Source: Lantana camara (lineage: Eukaryota; Streptophyta; Magnoliopsida; Lamiales; Verbenaceae). Taken from it: a stretch of DNA of 64,000 nucleotides. The notes beneath the pieces are model-generated. The model searched no databases and was not told the DNA's origin. It was given only the letters and a program-made list of their open reading frames with translations. Shown piece after piece: positions 58,861-64,000 of this stretch (positions are counted from its first letter, which is position 1; each line of letters opens with the position of its first letter). The stretch covers positions 40,421,001 to 40,485,000 of the forward strand of contig CM074858.1 of NCBI GenBank assembly GCA_037501455.1. Direction: 5' to 3'. Position numbers and translations under genes: made by a program.

Positions 58861-59364
58861 AGAAGGGATTTGGAATTCGCAGTGGGCGAAAAGGTATTTC
58901 TGAAGGCATCACCAAGGAAAGGGTTTTCCCGAATTGGGAAAGGTGGAAAATTAAACCCGAGATATGTTGGACCGTATGAGATACTAGAGAGAGTCAGACC
59001 GACTGCGTATAGATTGGATTTGCCTGTAGGTCTAACAGGAATCCACAACGTATTTCATGTATCTCAGCTTCGCAAGTGTTTCTTGGATGAGACAGAGGTT
59101 GTGCCGGTAGAGGAGATACCGTTGGAACCGGATTTGACTTATGTTTTGAAGCCCGCTAAGATTCTAGACAGGAAGTTTCAAGAGTTAAGGAATAGGAAGA
59201 TTCCTTTGGTTAAAGTCCTTTGGAAGGGACATGGGACAGAAGAGGCAACCTGGGAGACAGAAGAGAAAATGGAGAAACATCACCCTGAGTTGTTTGCAGT
59301 TACAGCAGAAGAATCTGAGGACAGATTCTCTTTAAGGAGGGGTGATTGTAACAGCCCAAAATAG
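58861..59364 (+). pseudogene. pol: Integrase C-terminal part and chromodomain, after the premature stop
   Basis: In the same frame as the upstream polyprotein and separated from it only by TGA. It carries the GPY/F-type integrase module (LNPRYVGPYEIL) and a chromodomain (VLWKGHGTEEATWETEE), which in this lineage targets integration to marked chromatin. The frame continues through the PPT and 18 bp into the 3' LTR before TAG (59362-59364). Without read-through this part would not be made. Confidence 0.9.
59334..59345 (+). other. Polypurine tract (element A), within the coding frame
   Basis: AAGGAGGGGTGA directly before the 3' LTR. It overlaps the last codons of the pol frame. Confidence 0.88.
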
Positions 59365-62300
59365 GGCCTGGATGAAAACAGTAAGTTAAGGCAGTGGTAA
59401 AGCGTTTATAGACCGTGATCCAACTTTTTGAATCATCGTGCATTGCATTCTTACATGAACTTTGTGCTCGTATATGATCTGACATGCTTTAAGGGGGAAT
59501 TATTGACCTTTGATACAGTTTACTATTCATAACCCGAGCCTACCTTGTTCATATTGCTACTCGAACCCTAGAGGTTCATCACACATGTTTCCCAATCGTT
59601 TGAACTTGTTTCCCGAACTCAGAAAGTCTTTCTTGAACCATAAGGGTATTTTTGGAACTTACCGACCAAAGTTACTATTCATCAGAAAATGATCTTTTGA
59701 TTCTGATACCTTTTTCTACCCAAGTTACAGTCGAATCGATCCTTGAATCGAGACGAGTCTTTTGAAATCATTCTTGGCTTGGAAATCCATTCCGGAACTT
59801 TGTTTTATTGAAAACGTTTTTGAAAACTCTAGTTTACTATTCCTTTTACGAACAGTTTCATTCGGAAAATGTTTTCTCTTCGGATTTGCACTACTTGAGC
59901 TATTTCAAGATTTTTGAGATGTTTTACAACTCTTGATTCAAACCCTAGCTTGAAATTTTGAAGTGTACGTTCGTACGTGAGAATTCACTATTCATCCTAC
60001 GTTTTCAACTTTTTAACGGTAAAACGTTTTATAGTCGATTTTGGACTCAAAACGCTTCTCGATTTATTTCTTGAATTTTGGAAGCAATCCGGACTTGAAA
60101 ATCATTCTAGAAAGTCGTTTTTCACTCGTGTCGAGTTTCGAGCTCAAAACTTTTATTCACTAAAACTAATGTATCTTTCAAACGGTAAATCCGATTTCGA
60201 CGAATGAATATGCGTTTCGAAGCTAATTTTCTTGCCGTCGGAATGGTTAAACTTCCAGCCACTTATCCTCGAGCCTTGGTGGACGAAATTACAGAAATAC
60301 CCCCAGCAGCCCATTTTTAGCTTCAACATCCCTAAAGTTTCTAGAAGATACAAGTGGATGAACTCTTGTTTTGCTCTCCTACCCTTAAGCCCTCTCTAAT
60401 TGCAAGGTGAGGGGCTTCCCAACACCTATATATACCCCTCTCATGGCATTTGAATCCTTGCTCAAAGTCTTGTGTTAACAAGCACTCCTCTCTCCCTCCT
60501 TTCCCCTCTTGCCGTCGGCATCCCCTCCCCTTGTAGCTAGGTTAGTTTGTTTTGTTTATGTTATGTTAGTTTAGTTTATGTTTTTAGGTTATGGTATGTT
60601 TATATTATGTTTAGGTTGGGTCTTAGGGTCTTCCCTAAGCCATATAGGATTTTATTTTATGCATTTATTATATAGTTTTCATGATATGTTTGTGTAGTTG
60701 TTTATATGTTTTAATTGTTTAGTATATGCTTGAATATGTTATGAATTGCTCTAGTATATGCTATGATCATGTGATATGCTTGTTATATTATGAGAATTGA
60801 TGCATGATTATGGAATTTGAATTATGTTCATGCATGTTAGCTAATGGAATAGTGATTTACAATTTATTATGTCACAACTTGTTACATGTTGATATGGAAT
60901 TAAATTGTTACATGATACATGCCTACAGGTTTATGATATATGATATGATATGACATGAGATATGTTGTGACATGTTGTCACATTGTTATATGACTCTTGA
61001 ATTATGAATTGAGCTTATGGTATGATTTGGATTAATGGATTAGTGCCTTGATCATGTTATACACTTTAATAGTGTCACATGTTATAACCTAAGATAGATT
61101 AGTGTTTCATAACTTGATCTTATGCCTTAATTGGATCTCTTAACTATAGGTTATACCTTTAACCTAGATCACACTTGATTATATTAACATGAACTTGAAA
61201 CTATAGGTTATAATCAAGATCATAATTTAATTAGGGTGTGTGTGTGTGTGCATGCCGTGTGTGTGTGGGTGTGTGTATAGTAAGGGTTTGACCCGACCCT
61301 TTGACCCGACATGTGAATAGTAACCGGTGAATAGTAATCGTGAATAGTAATCTTGAATAGTACTTTTGAATAGTGCTTTTGAATAGTAAAAATGAATTAA
61401 AACTTGTGCTTTCTCTATAGACATTTGCACCTAGGGTTGCCATATCCAGGGTCTAAAATGTGTTTTCAAAATTTGTTTTCTTTCGTGGACTTGTTTCTTT
61501 ACCTAAGGTTTGCGATAGGATTCATAATTTGACTAAAGCTTACTCGGTTATAGTAAGATCATAGTCTAACGTTAAGAGTAACTCACTTTGACGTATTCCT
61601 TTGTGTGTTACCTTTCTTGAATACCTTAAATGGTATTACTCTCTTGTGTTACATGTTCCTTGTTCATTTGTTTCTTGCATTTCATATGCATCTTGGTTAG
61701 TAGTGGGTCTTAGTTCTTAAGCTTACTCTAGTACGCCACCTACAGGAGTTAAAGTTGAGCACTGGGATCCCCAGGGCACCGCATAATCTGTCTACCTACC
61801 TTTTGTTACTATTAGGTGAGGTGAAGTTATAAATGTTTTCCAACTGGAACCACGATTATACTATCGTATCATATGTTTTGAAATTCAAAGCAAAACCTTG
61901 TTTTGAACTATCCCTTTTATCGGGACATTCTCTTGAAAGGATCATTCATACTTTAATAGTATACATTGATCAACAGTACATGTTTTCCAAAGTTCTGCAT
62001 TCTTGTTCAAAGACAGTTACATGTTTGCATATGTTTTCAAAGTACAGACAGAATCACATGTTTTCAGACAGAATCATATGTTTTACAGACAGCATCATAT
62101 GTTACAGTTACAGTTTCACATGTTATAGTTAGCATACTGGAGTGTTACTCTGGTCACTGCTAATCTTAAATGCAAGCATACAGTTTACAGTTTGGGCCCG
62201 GCGGTTATGTGTGGAGGTGATGCTCGGGAGGTGAGCGCCAACGACATCACTAATACAGGCCGCCACACTTAGACTATTGACACCGACTTTTAACAGGAGG

Positions 62301-63452
62301 TTTGTTAAGTCAGGACAATTTATCTGGGAACGGACAGCAAATCTGTTCCCATTACATGTTTACAGGTCGCCTAGGGCTAGCTACCCGAAGTGACAACCGG
62401 TGGAGGATGGTGCATGTTTGTATGCGTTGGTAAGAGTTGTTGTTGACCTTGGTCCGATAGTCTACTATGTGCGGAGTTGTTGTTGACCTTGGTCCGATGC
62501 TCTACTATATGTGGGGTTATTGTTGATCTTGGTCCGATACTCTACTAAACGTGGAATTATCGTTGATCCTGGTCCGACACTCTACCGAATCATGTTTTCT
62601 GGAGTAAGGATGGAGGAGCCTAGCTTGCGGGCAAAATTCTGTTTCATAAAGGATGGTTCATATCTGGAAAAGTTCACTTTACCCTTATCCCGTTTTATGA
62701 AAGAACTATGAACCATCAACAGCATATGTGTGCGCGTGTGATAGCATTCATGAAAATGTTTTATAACGTGCATTCTTTTACAGCATCGCATTCAAAGAGT
62801 TTTATCAACCGAACTTGTTTCAAGTTCTTCTTTAAAGCATTGCATTTAACAGTTTCGAACTTTACTTCAAGTTCTTTAATTCAGTACTTTCTTTAAAGTA
62901 TTCCCTCGCTTAGTCCTTTTGACTAATACCTCTCCCGTTTTCTTGCCTCGTGGTTTCAGGTCTTGCAGCCGCAGTCTAGAGGTATCTTGAAGCTCTAGAT
63001 TGTCATTTTTGTTTCAGTCAGGACTTAGTATTACTTCTTCTTTTGTGTCCTGCATATGTTTTATGGCTGCATCACTTTATGTTTCTGTATATGTTTTTGA
63101 ATACTTGAGTATCTTCGTTATACTCTTCCTGCTACTCTGTTACCGATATTTTGAACTCTGCTGTATCGGTACTTATATGTGAATCTGTTATATGTTCTGA
63201 TATGCCGAGTCTCTCTTACACGATCAATATGTTCTTGCTTGTTACATGCCATCACGCACATGTTTTGAAAAGTTTTAAAATACTCTGATTTTCCGCTGCA
63301 TAGCCACATCGTTGTACATGTATAGTTCTGATAGATAGCCGTTCGCTGGAGTATTTCTTGAGTGATGGCTCACACCATTATTTGAGAGGTGCTTCAGTGC
63401 GGGGGTTGAGACGCCGCTCTCCTCTTGTTCTGGTACGGGTGGGGGCGTTACA
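59347..63452 (+). repeat. 3' LTR of element A
   Basis: 4106 bp, almost identical to the 5' LTR. TATA box 60427-60434, hairpin TTAGTC/GACTAA near 62910-62926, minisatellite 62433-62586. Base 59362 is T, where the 5' LTR has C, which creates the TAG that ends the pol frame. Confidence 0.96.
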
Positions 63453-63457
63453 TATAG

Positions 63458-64000
63458 TGTTTAAAGCTAACATATACTACAACTCAATTATATCACTGTT
63501 TCAAATAAATGAAACTGAAAGTTTCAAATAACTCCTGTATCATGACTTAAAAACTTGTTTATTAACAATTTTCCGTGTCATTAATTTCTAGCCATTAATT
63601 TTGTGGATTGGTAAGCCTTAATTCACATGGCACTGACATCCCTTTAGTATAATTACAAAATCTAAACTTTAGTTTTAATAATATCCATCTTTATAATTGT
63701 TTAAATAATTATAATACTATAACATTATCTCTTATAAATCAACTATACAGATATTTGCAAGTTACGTGTGTGTATATATGGTGTTTACTTATTAATTTCG
63801 GATCAATTTCTCAACAACCAACAACCTAATTTAAGGTTCAAGATTTTCTTAAACCTAAGATTAAATTCGATTCGTTCAATATTTCCCAAAATCTATCTCA
63901 TAGTTATATTACCCATGTCGAGAGGCAGCTTAAACACTAAAAGTTGATCGAAAATCTCACCGAAAAGTTCCTCCACCACCAATACCGTCACCGGAGTTCG
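63458..64000 (-). mobile_element. LTR family H, continuation after element A
   Basis: AT-rich noncoding sequence that continues 47248-48983 beyond the TATAG duplication. It runs off the right edge of the window. Near 63960-64000 there is a CCACCACC/ACCGTCACCGG stretch that would be a 5' leader on the minus strand. The 5' end of this LTR is not reached. Confidence 0.5.

Larger units (their letters stand above)
48984..63452 (+). mobile_element. Nearly intact Ty3/Gypsy chromovirus, Tekay/Del-like (element A)
   Basis: A 14.47-kb element with 4105- and 4106-bp LTRs, perfect target duplication TATAG (48979-48983 and 63453-63457), PBS, an extra ORF, gag-pol with a chromodomain and PPT. The two LTRs differ at only about ten sites in their first 1.1 kb by eye. 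That makes this the youngest insertion in the window, well under a million years if usual plant LTR rates apply (inference). The chromodomain after integrase and the long LTRs point to the Tekay/Del lineage of chromoviruses. It is inserted in LTR H. Confidence 0.96.

Overview
The window is transposable-element DNA from a plant nuclear genome, probably a eudicot with a large, repeat-rich genome. Nearly every base can be assigned to LTR retrotransposons. I see no host gene, no rRNA or tRNA gene, no CRISPR array and no bacterial-type gene. The plant assignment rests on the Ty3/Gypsy chromovirus pol, tRNA-iMet-type primer sites (TGGTATCAGAGC), long AT-rich LTRs of 3-4 kb and 5-bp target duplications. 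The species cannot be named from this.

Layout, left to right. (1) 1-620: 5' end of a Copia-like LTR (family Z), minus strand, inserted into (2) 621-7914: a broken minus-strand Ty3/Gypsy chromovirus (element B: gag-pol fragment, an extra ORF, PBS, truncated LTR). (3) 7915-10257: a 5'-truncated LTR of another family (F). (4) A second, plus-strand Z element, cut into pieces by later insertions. Its fragments lie at 10258-10535, 18769-18815, 28557-30446 (repeated at 41767-43656) and 46829-47247. (5) Inserted in Z: element C (10536-18768, TSD ACCAT), D (18816-28556, TSD TGTGT/TGCGT) and E (from 30447). All three are gag-only, non-autonomous elements with 3.2-3.5 kb LTRs. (6) A tandem duplication with a 13.2-kb period: 24251-37459 is repeated as 37460-46828. 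Copy 1 carries E with its internal region; copy 2 carries only a solo E LTR with perfect TSD CGCCT. (7) 47248-48983 and 63458-64000: a minus-strand LTR (H), split by (8) element A, 48984-63452. A is a nearly intact chromovirus with 4.1-kb LTRs, TSD TATAG, an extra upstream ORF, and a gag-pol interrupted by one TGA.

How the parts work together. A has everything needed for retrotransposition except one sense codon in pol. C, D and E keep LTRs, PBS, PPT and gag (largely open in C, broken in D and E) and would need pol supplied by another element. Six LTR families (A/B, C, D, E, F, H) share an architecture that is not simply a shared sequence: a small hairpin whose 3' arm holds a branch-point-like CTRAY or CTCAC, followed 24-33 nt later by a pyrimidine tract and a CAG acceptor. 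Donor-like sites lie downstream of the likely start of transcription. C, D, E and F also share a long-range complementary pair, AGCTAGGCGG and CCGCCTAGCT. I read this as a conserved leader intron inside the LTR with a branch point held in a hairpin. That reading is an inference, and it is the most interesting signal in the window.
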